A stretch of DNA of 62,495 nucleotides from Gp7-AA6 sp036395755 (GTDB taxonomy: Bacteria; Acidobacteriota; Thermoanaerobaculia; UBA5066; Gp7-AA6): contig DASWCZ010000080.1 of assembly GCA_036395755.1 (NCBI GenBank), positions 1-62,495 on the forward strand, written 5' to 3'. A program made the position numbers and the translations under genes. Below the pieces are notes generated by a model, which saw only the letters and a program-made list of their open reading frames with translations, did no database searches and had not been told where the DNA came from. Shown here piece after piece: positions 8,312 to 15,991 of this stretch (positions are counted from its first letter, which is position 1; each line of letters begins with the position of its first letter).

Positions 8312-8791
8312 TTACATCTGGTCAGTTTCCCGCGCTGGAGACCGCTCGGAAAGAGAGAGCGTAAGGACCTCCGCAGTCGAAGGACACAGGCTCGCGAACT
8401 CGAGCGACCGCTGCAAGCGCTCGGGCACATCTGAGCGGGGAACGTCGCGAAAGCCGATTCGACGGAAGAACGAGGCAGCCGTTTCGGTTAAGAGGTAGAC
8501 GCGGGCGGCGCCCCGGGACCCGGCGAGGTCGAGCGCGGAAACGGCGAGCCGCCGTCCGAGTCCTCGGCCGCGGCATTCCGCCGAAACGGCGAGCGACCGG
8601 AGCAACGCATCGGACCCGTACATCTCGATCGCGACGGACCCGAGAATCCGATCCCCCTCCCGAACGACGAGCGTTGTCGGCAGGTGCTCTTCGAGGCCCG
8701 CAGTCGGCAATCCGCTCGAGGCGAGCAAAGCAACGAGTTGCTCCCAGTCGCTCTCCCTCGCGGAGTCCAGGGAATTCTGCCCGCCGGTCAC
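8312..8791 (-). CDS. arsN2: ArsN2-type GNAT N-acetyltransferase
   Basis: A 159-residue GNAT protein. The acetyl-CoA motif A is RSLAVSAECRGRGLGRRL. The C-terminal part (YLLTETAASFFRRIGFR, then FASLCPSTA) matches the ArsN2 family annotated in arsenic resistance loci, which usually ends with an 'F..LCP.SA' run. The related ArsN1 acetylates the amino group of phosphinothricin and arsinothricin. The substrate of ArsN2 is not well established, so detoxification or tailoring of an organoarsenical is inference. The GTG at 8791 overlaps the stop of the upstream permease gene (GTGA), so the two are translationally coupled. The locus around it supports an arsenic-related role. Confidence 0.8.
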   Translation of the reverse strand: MTGGQNSLDSARESDWEQLVALLASSGLPTAGLEEHLPTTLVVREGDRILGSVAIEMYGSDALLRSLAVSAECRGRGLGRRLAVSALDLAGSRGAARVYLLTETAASFFRRIGFRDVPRSDVPERLQRSLEFASLCPSTAEVLTLSLSERSPARETDQM

Positions 8792-9897
8792 CGGATCCCG
8801 CCGAGGAGCCAGTAGGCGCCGGCGCCCACGAGCGCGGCAACCGGAAGCGTCACGATCCAGGCGAGCAACACGTCGCGCACGGTTTTCCAATTGACGGTCC
8901 GGGCGTCGCGATGGAGCCCGATGCCCACGATCGCGGAGGAGGAGACGTGGGTCGTCGAGACGGGGAGCCCGGCGAGAGAAGCGGCCCCCACGAGAAGGGT
9001 CGTGACGAGGTTCGCGGAGAACCCTTCGGCGGCGGACATCCGGGTTATGCGGCTGGCGAGAGTCTGCGTGACCCGCAAACCGCCGATGACGCTTCCGACT
9101 CCCATCGCCGCCGCGACCGTTGCGTAGAAAGGAAATGCGGAAGTGCCGAGCGCCGCCGACGCGACGATCCCCAGCGCGACGATCTTCGGCGTGTCGTTCA
9201 ACCCCCTCGCGAAGCTCGTCGCCGCCGAGGAGACCCAGTGCAGGCCGTCGAGGACGTTCAGACGGCTGGTGACGGCGGGCGACACGCCGCAATCTTCTTC
9301 GCGTGCGACCACGGGACCTTCCGCCAGAACGACGCTCATCGAAGCCGCGCCGGCGGGAAGTACGGCGAGCCGTCGCTCGAGGCAGACGCAGTAGGCGTCC
9401 ACGCTGGCCAGACTCCTTCGCATGAGAGGAAAGAAGGCGTAGATGAGCGCGATCGAGACCAGCGGAGACATCCCGAGCGGAAGGACGGTCTTCCTCGCGA
9501 AATACGCCCAGTGCAGCGCGGAAGCGCCCTGTCCCACGATCGCCGCCCCCGCGAGGGCTCCCGTGATCGCGTGGGTCGTCGATACCGGGAGACCCGTCTT
9601 CGAGGCGAAGAGCACCCATGTGGTCGCTCCGATCGTCACCGAGGCGAGAAATGCCGTGCTCCCTTCCGGGCGAGCGAGAAAGCCCTTGCCGGAGAACGTC
9701 GCGACGAGACTCTGGCTTGCCAAGGCAGCCAGCAGGCCGCCGGCGACGGTCCAGACCGTGCCCCATGCGACCGCCTGCCGAAAGCTCGAGACGCCGCTGC
9801 CGACCAGTGTCGCGATGCCTTTCGAGACGTCGTTCGAGCCGTTCGCGAAGCCGAGAAAGATGGCGAGAAGAGCGACGGCGGACAGCGCGAAGCTCAC
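8788..9897 (-). CDS. PiT-family inorganic phosphate (or arsenate) permease
   Basis: A 369-residue integral membrane protein of the PiT/PHO-4 family. Both inverted-repeat signatures are visible: GFANGSNDVSKGIATLVGSG at the N-terminus and GLNDTPKIVALG in the middle. Each half also has a PVSTTH motif (PVSTTHAITGALAG and PVSTTHVSSSAIVG). The family normally couples phosphate to H+ or Na+ and cannot fully exclude arsenate. It sits 19 bases after the radical-SAM/ArsM gene and overlaps arsN2, so it may move arsenate or another oxyanion. Phosphate supply is the conservative reading. No PhoU-like regulator is next to it. Confidence 0.88.
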   Translation of the reverse strand: MSFALSAVALLAIFLGFANGSNDVSKGIATLVGSGVSSFRQAVAWGTVWTVAGGLLAALASQSLVATFSGKGFLARPEGSTAFLASVTIGATTWVLFASKTGLPVSTTHAITGALAGAAIVGQGASALHWAYFARKTVLPLGMSPLVSIALIYAFFPLMRRSLASVDAYCVCLERRLAVLPAGAASMSVVLAEGPVVAREEDCGVSPAVTSRLNVLDGLHWVSSAATSFARGLNDTPKIVALGIVASAALGTSAFPFYATVAAAMGVGSVIGGLRVTQTLASRITRMSAAEGFSANLVTTLLVGAASLAGLPVSTTHVSSSAIVGIGLHRDARTVNWKTVRDVLLAWIVTLPVAALVGAGAYWLLGGIR

Positions 9898-9916
9898 AGC
9901 ACCTGCTCCGTTGGCG

Positions 9917-12421
9917 CTAGCAGCAGCCCGGCGCGCAGGGCTCGCCCGGCGCGCAGAGCGCGACCGCCTCGAGTGAACTGTCGCCGTCCGGTTCGATCAC
10001 GTTGAAAGAGCCGGCGTAGGGCGCGCTCGCAAGCTTCGCCGCAGTGTCCGTGCAAACCTCGACTTCGAGGCCGCGCGGGAACGTGTGACCCTCTTCGTCC
10101 ACGAGCGCTTTCGCCGGACCGAGATAGACGGCTCGCTGCCCGCGATACGCGCAACCGGCGGTCTTCTCGAACTTCCAGCCCCGCACGGTCATCGAAAAGA
10201 AGGGATAACCCTCGATCGACTTCCAGTACGTCTTCTTCAGGACATCGATCCCATAGAAGCCCGCCCTCTCGAGCCCGGCGATGAAACCCTCCGAGGTGAG
10301 CGCGCCGACGGTGCACTCCCCCCACAGCTCGGAGTTCGTCTTCAGATGCGGCGGAACTTCGCGCTCGCTCACGATGTCCGCGATGACGACGCGGCCGTGG
10401 TCCTTCAGGACCCGCCAGATCTCGGAGAAGACTCGCGCCTTGTCCGGCGAGAGGTTGACGACGCAGTTGGACGTCACGACGTCGACGCTCTTGTCGATTG
10501 CGGGGATCGCCTCGAGGAAGCCTTTGCGGAACTCGACCGAGTCGTAGCCGAGGTTCGCCGCGACGAGCGGCCGGTTTTCCTCCGCGACCGAGAGCATTGG
10601 GTCGGTCATGTCGACGCCGATTGCCCGACCCTCCCGGCCGACCTTCTTGGCTGCGATGAAGACGTCGATGCCAGCGCCCGAGCCAAGGTCGAGGAACGTC
10701 TCACCCACTCGAAGGTTCGCGACCGAGACCGGGGATCCGCATCCGTAGAAACGCTCGACGACCGCTTCCGGGATGTGGCCGACGTCCGCCGGATCGAACT
10801 TCGTCGGGCAACAGAGCTGCGGGTTTGGCTTCTCCGCCGCCCTGCCGTAGTAGTCGCGCACGAGCTCACGCGGCTTGTCGACGTCGAACGAGAGGACGCA
10901 GTTGGAGTGGAGGGTCAGAACCGGCATCTCGGCGGCAACGCCGTCCGCCAGGCCGCACGCGATCGAACCGTCGCCCATCGCGTGGTAGAGCGCCGGAGGA
11001 TCGTACCCGCTGCGCAGATTCCGGACGGCGCGTTTCGCCTCCGCGGTTTCGCGCATTGCGCGTCGTACGAGCGCGATCGAGATCGGGTAGTACGGATCCG
11101 GAGCGGCGAGGTCCCCTTCGCCGCTCGCGTCCGCGGAGAAGAAGTAAGCGTGCTCGACGTCGCCGCCACCGGTCAGGAAGCGAAACGGGTCGGCGAGAGC
11201 CTGGCTCCGGCGTGCGAGCGTCGCGTCGCGGAAACGGGCGAGGATCGGACTCGATTCGAAGATCGTTTGAAGCGGATTCTGGATGGCATGACCGCAGGCG
11301 AGCGGGCGGTGGTCGGCGAGCGCCGCCGACGGATAGACGACGCCGTCGGCGTAGACACAGAGCGAGTCCCAGCCTGCGTTGCCGAGGTCGTACTTGACTC
11401 CCGGCTGACCATTGACGCGCCGGCGCACCGCCTCGAGGTTGTCGAGCGCAACGCCCAGGCACGCGGCTTCGTCGGCGGTACGCTCAAGCGCGGCCAGAAT
11501 TTCCGCGTTCTCCGGGAAGAAGCCGTTGTCCGACTCCTTCGCGCGCCCGCGCCGATGCGACCACATGAGGTGCTGCGACTTCATTCCGGCATTCGCCGCG
11601 TGCCGCGTGAGTTCCGGGAGCTCCGCGAGGTTCTGACGAGTGACGACCGTGGTGAGCGAGACGTCAAATCCGAGATCGGCAAGGAACTTCGCGCCCGCGA
11701 GCGCCTTGGCGAACGTGCCCGCTCCTCGGATCGGATCGTTCGTCTCGGGCCGCGCGCCATCGATCGAGACCTGAAACTTGACGCGCTCGCGGGAGAGCGC
11801 CGACAGGAAGTCGCCTCGCGGTCCCCCGAAAAGCGTGGCGTTCGTGAGCACGATCACTTGACGGCCCCCCTCTTCGCTGATCGTACGGAGAATCTCCTCG
11901 ATGTCGGGCCGGAGGAAGGGCTCTCCTCCCGTCAGGTAGAAGCGCTCGACGCCGAGCGCGAGCGCCTCGCGCACGATCCCCCGGAGCAGCTCGGGAGAAA
12001 GGCCTGGAATCTCGCCCGGCCCGGAACTGACGAGACAATGAGTGCACGCGAGATTGCAGGAGTTGTTGGTGTGCAGCCAGAGCTCGTGGAGTCCCGTCGG
12101 TGCCGTATAGCGGCGGCGGCCGACGTAAGGCGGCCGCTCGAGCGGTGACTCGGAGAGGAACCCGGCGCGCAGGCAGCTCTGGAGAAAGTCGTGGACGTGA
12201 AGCCACGCCTTCCCGGCCTCCAGCCCCTTCAGCGATGCGTAGCGCGCGACGAGATCGCCGAAAGCCTTCCGGCCGTCGAGCCATCGGAGGATCTCCGCCC
12301 CGCGCTCGTCGACCGCGATCCAGTGCGGCGCTTCCGAGTCCAAGAAGTAGTCAATCTCCCCCTCGCGGAACGCGTAGAGAGGAGGAGCGTGAAGGACGGA
12401 CTTCTCCGAAATGTGCGGCAT
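9917..12421 (-). CDS. three-part fusion: PqqD-like domain, radical SAM enzyme, ArsM-type arsenite methyltransferase
   Basis: An 834-residue protein with three parts. Residues about 10-75 resemble a PqqD/RRE-like domain (FREGEIDYFLDSE...GAEILRWLDG). Residues about 105-440 form a radical SAM barrel with the cluster motif C122-N-L-A-C126-T-H-C129 and TGGEPFLRPD; a short SPASM-like end (CVYADGVVYPS) has lost cysteines. Residues about 540-834 form an ArsM-like methyltransferase: SAM motif LDLGSGAGIDVF, and three cysteines in the family's arsenic-binding contexts, C561 (YGCGSP), C653 (SNCVVNLS) and C703 (GECTVGAL). A linker holds LCCPTKFDP. The tail CAPGEPCAPGCC is a metal-binding type. The ATG at 12421 has a GGAGGA site. 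Methylation of arsenic is well supported by the motifs; the radical SAM reaction is unknown. Confidence 0.88.
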   Translation of the reverse strand: MPHISEKSVLHAPPLYAFREGEIDYFLDSEAPHWIAVDERGAEILRWLDGRKAFGDLVARYASLKGLEAGKAWLHVHDFLQSCLRAGFLSESPLERPPYVGRRRYTAPTGLHELWLHTNNSCNLACTHCLVSSGPGEIPGLSPELLRGIVREALALGVERFYLTGGEPFLRPDIEEILRTISEEGGRQVIVLTNATLFGGPRGDFLSALSRERVKFQVSIDGARPETNDPIRGAGTFAKALAGAKFLADLGFDVSLTTVVTRQNLAELPELTRHAANAGMKSQHLMWSHRRGRAKESDNGFFPENAEILAALERTADEAACLGVALDNLEAVRRRVNGQPGVKYDLGNAGWDSLCVYADGVVYPSAALADHRPLACGHAIQNPLQTIFESSPILARFRDATLARRSQALADPFRFLTGGGDVEHAYFFSADASGEGDLAAPDPYYPISIALVRRAMRETAEAKRAVRNLRSGYDPPALYHAMGDGSIACGLADGVAAEMPVLTLHSNCVLSFDVDKPRELVRDYYGRAAEKPNPQLCCPTKFDPADVGHIPEAVVERFYGCGSPVSVANLRVGETFLDLGSGAGIDVFIAAKKVGREGRAIGVDMTDPMLSVAEENRPLVAANLGYDSVEFRKGFLEAIPAIDKSVDVVTSNCVVNLSPDKARVFSEIWRVLKDHGRVVIADIVSEREVPPHLKTNSELWGECTVGALTSEGFIAGLERAGFYGIDVLKKTYWKSIEGYPFFSMTVRGWKFEKTAGCAYRGQRAVYLGPAKALVDEEGHTFPRGLEVEVCTDTAAKLASAPYAGSFNVIEPDGDSSLEAVALCAPGEPCAPGCC

Positions 12422-12489
12422 GACTGACTCCTCCCCGATCTCCGAGGGGTTCGAACAGCGTTGGGAGCCCGGAAGGTTCCGGACGGCGA

Positions 12490-13218
12490 TCAGGCGGCCG
12501 TGGGCGGGGCGCGAAGTCCGGAGGGGCGGGTGCGTTCGGGAAGAAGCGACAGGAGGTGTGGCTCGCGGAACCGACAACGGAGCGGGGAGAGCGCCTGCCG
12601 TGCGGTTTCACGCAGCGAGGCGGGCAGCGTGCGCAGGAGCCGGCCGAGCTGGCGACGGCCGTCCACGTCCGGGGCGGCCGCGACGAGGCGGACGCGCCGG
12701 CCGCGCGCGCGAAGGCTTTCCGAGAGACGGAAGAAGACGTCGAAACGCCTCGGCGCGATGCGACGAAGGAGATCCATGTCTTCGGCGGGCAGGGCCACGA
12801 GCGAAACTCCGCCGTCGGGCGCGGGGGCGAGAACGGCGTCGGCTCCCTCTTCCAGAAGGTCGAACGCCGCGGCCAGAATTTCCGAAGAGGGCGCGACGTC
12901 TCCCCCGACGAGGACCACGGTACCGCCGAGATCCGCGGCCTGCCGCGCCGAGTCCTCCAGCCGCTCTCCGAAAGAGTCGCCGCGCTGCTCCAGAAATGCG
13001 ACGCTGGTTTCGGGCAGACAACGCTGCCAGCCGGCGCGGTCCCCGCGGGGAGCCGCGATGGCGAGTCGCGCTCCGAGGCGCCGGACCGCGTCGACCCAGC
13101 CGTGAGCGAACGCGGCGAAGAGTTGCTCTCCTGCTCTGCCGGCAAGACCCTTTTCGAGCGCCTGCCGGCGGGGCTCACGAGCGAAGAGAACGAGAAGAGG
13201 CTCCGCCATCTCCGGCAT
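12490..13218 (-). CDS. TIGR04282-type glycosyltransferase (DUF2064, arsenosugar-associated), divergent
   Basis: A 242-residue GT-A-like protein. It opens with LLVLFAREPRR, aligns in the middle with VVLVGGDVAPSSEIL and has DAVLAPAPDGGVSLVAL. These match the order 'LLVFARxP', 'VVLVGxDxP' and 'GPxxDGGYxLIGL' of TIGR04282, a family first defined by co-occurrence with a radical SAM protein and now annotated for arsenosugar synthesis. Several usual residues differ: the KTRL segment reads ALEKGL, and the DCP-type site reads GGDVAP. A shifted substrate or weakened activity is therefore possible. The ATG at 13218 is preferred; ATG 13209 is an alternative. It lies between trxA and the radical-SAM/ArsM gene. 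Confidence 0.7.
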   Translation of the reverse strand: MPEMAEPLLVLFAREPRRQALEKGLAGRAGEQLFAAFAHGWVDAVRRLGARLAIAAPRGDRAGWQRCLPETSVAFLEQRGDSFGERLEDSARQAADLGGTVVLVGGDVAPSSEILAAAFDLLEEGADAVLAPAPDGGVSLVALPAEDMDLLRRIAPRRFDVFFRLSESLRARGRRVRLVAAAPDVDGRRQLGRLLRTLPASLRETARQALSPLRCRFREPHLLSLLPERTRPSGLRAPPTAA

Positions 13219-13250
13219 CTTACGACGCCGCGTAGCGGCGGGTTGTTCCT

Positions 13251-13586
13251 TCAGGAAATGTTGCGGTCGATGAACTTGACGAACTCGCTGCGCGGCAGCG
13301 CGCCCAGGACCCGGTCGGCCACCCGGCCGGCTTTGAAGAGAATGAACGTGGGGATCGACGTGACCTGGTACTGGAAGGCAACCTGCTGGGACTCGTCCAC
13401 GTTGACCTTCGCCACTTTGAGCTTGCCCGCGTACTGGTTCGCAAGGTCGTCGACGATCGGTCCGACGGTCCGGCACGGCCCGCACCACGGCGCCCAGAAG
13501 TCCACGAGGACGGGCACGGTGCTCTTCAGGATGTCGCCCTCGAAGCTCGTGTCGGAGACCTCCTGGACGTTGGGGTTGTTGGCCAT
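13251..13586 (-). CDS. trxA: thioredoxin
   Basis: A 111-residue thioredoxin with active site WCGPC in VDFWAPWCGPCRTVGP. The cis-Pro is in SIPTFILFKAG, and VNVDES is also present, so it looks fully functional. It is cytoplasmic and lacks a signal peptide. A Shine-Dalgarno GGAGGG lies nine bases before the ATG. It is 32 bases upstream of the arsenosugar-type transferase gene on the same strand. Thioredoxin is a known electron donor for arsenate reductases and for ArsM cycles, so its place in this operon is functionally sensible. A general housekeeping role is also possible. Confidence 0.95.
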   Translation of the reverse strand: MANNPNVQEVSDTSFEGDILKSTVPVLVDFWAPWCGPCRTVGPIVDDLANQYAGKLKVAKVNVDESQQVAFQYQVTSIPTFILFKAGRVADRVLGALPRSEFVKFIDRNIS

Positions 13587-13644
13587 CTGTGTCCCTCCGA
13601 TCCAGAAATATGCAGGATCACGGCCAGCGGATTCAAGGGCGAAA

Positions 13645-14304
13645 TCAGTGCACGTGGGCGTGGACTTTCCCGCGCACGTGCGCGAGGCCTTCGCGCAGAA
13701 ACCACGGGACCATGAGCAGAGAGAGCGCCGGATCGACCCAGCCGGGCGCTCCCAGGACTCCCCCGATCATCGCGAGAAGGGTGAGAGAGGAGTCGATCGA
13801 GCAGGCGATCGATTCCTTCGCCTCGGCGGCCAGCCCTTCGCTGCCGAGGCGTCGTGCGGTCTTCCATTTCCCGTAACCCACGAACGGCATGCCGAAGGAC
13901 GCGAAGAGCGTGAGCAAGAGACCGAGCACGCTCTTGTCTGCATGGGAGCCATGGGTCAGCTCGTACAGGGCGCGCGCCACTACGTAGGCCCCGAGCACGA
14001 GAAACGAGATGCCGATCCAGCGCGCGAGCGTGCGGTCCCGCCGCGCGTGATCCTGCTCCCGGTCGGCGAGTAGCCGCAGGTGCCGTACGGCCAGGAACGC
14101 GGCGCCGCCTTCGATGACGCTCTCGAGCGCGAACGCGAGGAGCGCGAGACTTCCGGTGCGGAGCGCCTCGACGAATCCCAGGCCGCCTTCGCCCACGACG
14201 TGGATGAACGTGAGCCCCAGCAGCCAGTACATCCGCCGCTTGAGATGGGCCGCTTCCGCCGGGGTGCCGGAGGGGAAAGGAGCGGCGGCGGCGTGGTCCG
14301 GCAC
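13645..14304 (-). CDS. cation transporter, CDF-like membrane protein with His-rich C-terminus
   Basis: A 219-residue protein with about five to six membrane helices. Charged sites include HVVGEGGLGFVE in helix 2 and ESVIEGG, plus CSIDSSLTLLA in helix 5. The arrangement resembles a cation diffusion facilitator transmembrane domain without the cytoplasmic C-terminal domain. The protein ends in KVHAHVH, a likely metal-binding tail. It probably exports or senses a divalent metal; zinc or another thiophilic metal fits the neighbourhood. The GTG start has TAGAAT only six bases upstream, suggesting a leaderless mRNA. It seems to be the first gene of the minus-strand arsenic-type operon; the gap to trxA is 58 bases. 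Confidence 0.72.
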   Translation of the reverse strand: MPDHAAAAPFPSGTPAEAAHLKRRMYWLLGLTFIHVVGEGGLGFVEALRTGSLALLAFALESVIEGGAAFLAVRHLRLLADREQDHARRDRTLARWIGISFLVLGAYVVARALYELTHGSHADKSVLGLLLTLFASFGMPFVGYGKWKTARRLGSEGLAAEAKESIACSIDSSLTLLAMIGGVLGAPGWVDPALSLLMVPWFLREGLAHVRGKVHAHVH

Positions 14305-14310
14305 CGCGAC

Positions 14311-14316
14311 ATTCTA
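14311..14316 (-). promoter_or_regulatory. candidate -10 element, TAGAAT, for the CDF-like gene
   Basis: Read on the minus strand, TAGAAT (5 of 6 to TATAAT) stands six bases before the GTG at 14304. That spacing would put the transcription start on the start codon. No -35 match is visible. Confidence 0.45.
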
Positions 14317-14395
14317 GGCGCTCCGAGTTGCCCGGAAAGGTGCGGCAGGAATGGGAAAGGCGTGCCTCCCGTTTGCCGGTAAGATGCTCGTGTCG

Positions 14396-14731
14396 ATGGA
14401 GAAAGTCCGCCGCCTTCGGAGCATCCGTGTCGCGATGCTCGTCGCGGCATGTCTCGCTGCTTCCGCGGCCTTCGGGCTCCACCCCGAGCCGGCCTCGGCC
14501 CCGAGCAATCAGGCCCTGGGCGTTCGCAACGCGATGGCCGCGGTGGATGCGCCGGCGAGCCACGATTGTCTCGCCTGCCGCGCCTACCAGAACCTAGTGT
14601 TCGCTTCAGCGGCGGCCGACGTCTCCGGACCGCAGGCTTCCGCCATCCGCCCGGTTGCACCGAGCCCTCTCGCAGTCCGCGTCTTCCCCCTCCTCTCGCG
14701 CAACGGCCGATCTCCTCCCATCGCCTCCTAG
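14396..14731 (+). CDS. small secreted protein with a CxxC motif, 111 aa
   Basis: The N-terminus (VRRLRSIRVAMLVAACLAASAAFG) is a plausible Sec signal peptide with cleavage near residue 26-30. The mature part is Ala/Pro/Ser-rich and has a single motif HDCLACRAYQNL near residue 65. A His-Cys-x-x-Cys arrangement could bind a metal or heme, but this is only a suggestion. It is divergent from the CDF-like gene and upstream of the outer-membrane barrel and ZnuAB genes, so a metal-handling link is possible. ATG 14396 was preferred over an upstream ATG because it leaves a normal signal peptide. I do not recognise a family. Confidence 0.55.
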   Translation: MEKVRRLRSIRVAMLVAACLAASAAFGLHPEPASAPSNQALGVRNAMAAVDAPASHDCLACRAYQNLVFASAAADVSGPQASAIRPVAPSPLAVRVFPLLSRNGRSPPIAS

Positions 14732-14783
14732 AGCGTTTCTCACCCCGGGGGCGCGTCGCCCGCGAGCGGTTCTCCAGCTCTCC

Positions 14784-14789
14784 AGGAGG
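14784..14789 (+). promoter_or_regulatory. strong ribosome binding site, AGGAGG
   Basis: AGGAGG lies five bases before the GTG at 14795 and decides that start. Canonical sites like this are uncommon in the window, where many transcription-unit heads have none. Confidence 0.7.
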
Positions 14790-14794
14790 TTTTC

Positions 14795-15976
14795 GTGAGC
14801 CCCTTCGGAAAACTTCTCCTCGTCGTCTGTCTCGGTCTGGCATTGGCCGCGGCGACCCTCGCGCAGCAGCCCCCGCCCGAACCGACTCCGACGCCCGCGC
14901 CGACGGCTCCTTCCCCGGAGACTTCCCCGCCGCCCGGCCCGGAGGCTTCTCCTCCGCCCGGCCCGGAAGCGACGCCCGCGCCGCCTTCATCGGCCGCAGC
15001 GGGAAGTCCCACCTATTTCAATCCGGCGATCGCCGTCATCGGAAACTTCCTCGCCATCGCCGGGAAGAACCGGGCGGAAGACCGGCCGTCGCTCGAGATG
15101 CGCGAGTCGGAGGTCTCTTTCCAGGCGATCGTCGACCCGTACGCCAAGGCGGACTTCTTCGTGTCGATCTCGAATGACGGGGTGGAGCTCGAGGAGGGAT
15201 TCGTCACGTTTACTCACCTGCCGGCGGACCTTCTGGTCAAGGTCGGGAAGTTCAAGGCCCAGATCGGCAAGGTCAACACGCAGCATCTCCACACGCTTCC
15301 GTGGCCCGACGAGCCGCTTCCGATCGTCAACCTGCTCGGAAGCGAGGAGGGCTGGAGCGATGCGGGCGTGTCCGTGTCTCGCCTTCTGCCGTTTCCCGGC
15401 GACACTTTTTCCGAGCTCACCCTTCAGGTCTTTCGCGGTGAGACGGCAGGCCTCTTCCACGCGCCCTCGCGCAGCGATCTGTCTTATCTCGGTCAATACC
15501 GCGCCTACCGGGACTTCGGCGACGACCACAACATCGAGCTCGGCGCGACCTGGGGTCGCGGGTCGAACGGGACAACGGACACGGCGAAAACGACGCTCGA
15601 GAACTTTCACCTCGTTTACCGCTGGAAACCGCTCTCGGGTCGGCCGTACCGTTCCTTCGTCTTGAGGAGCGAGCTCTTTCGAAGCCGGCGCGAGCAGCCG
15701 GACGGGAAGCAGTCGTCTCGCGGGTTCTTCGTCGCCGGGGACTACCAACTGGCGCGGCGCTGGTTCGGCGGCGCGCGGTACGAGTTCTCCGACCATGCCA
15801 ACGACGAAACGAAGCGGGACCGCGGGGAGGCGGTCACGCTGACCTTCTGGCCGAGTGAATTCTCACAGGTTCGCGGAGAGCTGCGCCGCCGGCGCTATGC
15901 GGGCGGGATCATCGCGAACGAAGCTCTTCTTCAAATCCAATTTGCGATCGGCGCTCACGGCGCTCATCCGTTCTGA
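14795..15976 (+). CDS. outer-membrane beta-barrel protein linked to metal uptake
   Basis: A 393-residue exported protein: signal peptide to about residue 23, then a Pro/Thr/Glu-rich segment (about 25-70), then a barrel with alternating amphipathic strands. It ends in phenylalanine (HGAHPF), the usual C-terminal outer-membrane signal. Features include AKADFFVSISNDGVELEEGF, LPADLLVKVGKFK and FVLRSELFRSRREQ. The last residues hold two histidines. It is followed 15 bases later by znuA, so it is likely a porin for zinc or manganese entry. A GTG start is supported by a strong AGGAGG at 14784-14789. Confidence 0.75.
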   Translation: MSPFGKLLLVVCLGLALAAATLAQQPPPEPTPTPAPTAPSPETSPPPGPEASPPPGPEATPAPPSSAAAGSPTYFNPAIAVIGNFLAIAGKNRAEDRPSLEMRESEVSFQAIVDPYAKADFFVSISNDGVELEEGFVTFTHLPADLLVKVGKFKAQIGKVNTQHLHTLPWPDEPLPIVNLLGSEEGWSDAGVSVSRLLPFPGDTFSELTLQVFRGETAGLFHAPSRSDLSYLGQYRAYRDFGDDHNIELGATWGRGSNGTTDTAKTTLENFHLVYRWKPLSGRPYRSFVLRSELFRSRREQPDGKQSSRGFFVAGDYQLARRWFGGARYEFSDHANDETKRDRGEAVTLTFWPSEFSQVRGELRRRRYAGGIIANEALLQIQFAIGAHGAHPF

Positions 15977-15991
15977 TCGTTCGGAGGAAAA

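Noticed and set aside
10085..12148. A 687-codon frame antisense to the radical-SAM/ArsM gene
   Set aside because: Long antisense frames are expected opposite GC-rich genes. It is Arg/Asp-rich with no domain, while the other strand has clear motifs.
12446..12456. GGGGTTCGAAC, like a tRNA T-loop
   Set aside because: There is no matching acceptor, D or anticodon arm around it. The gap is only 68 bases.
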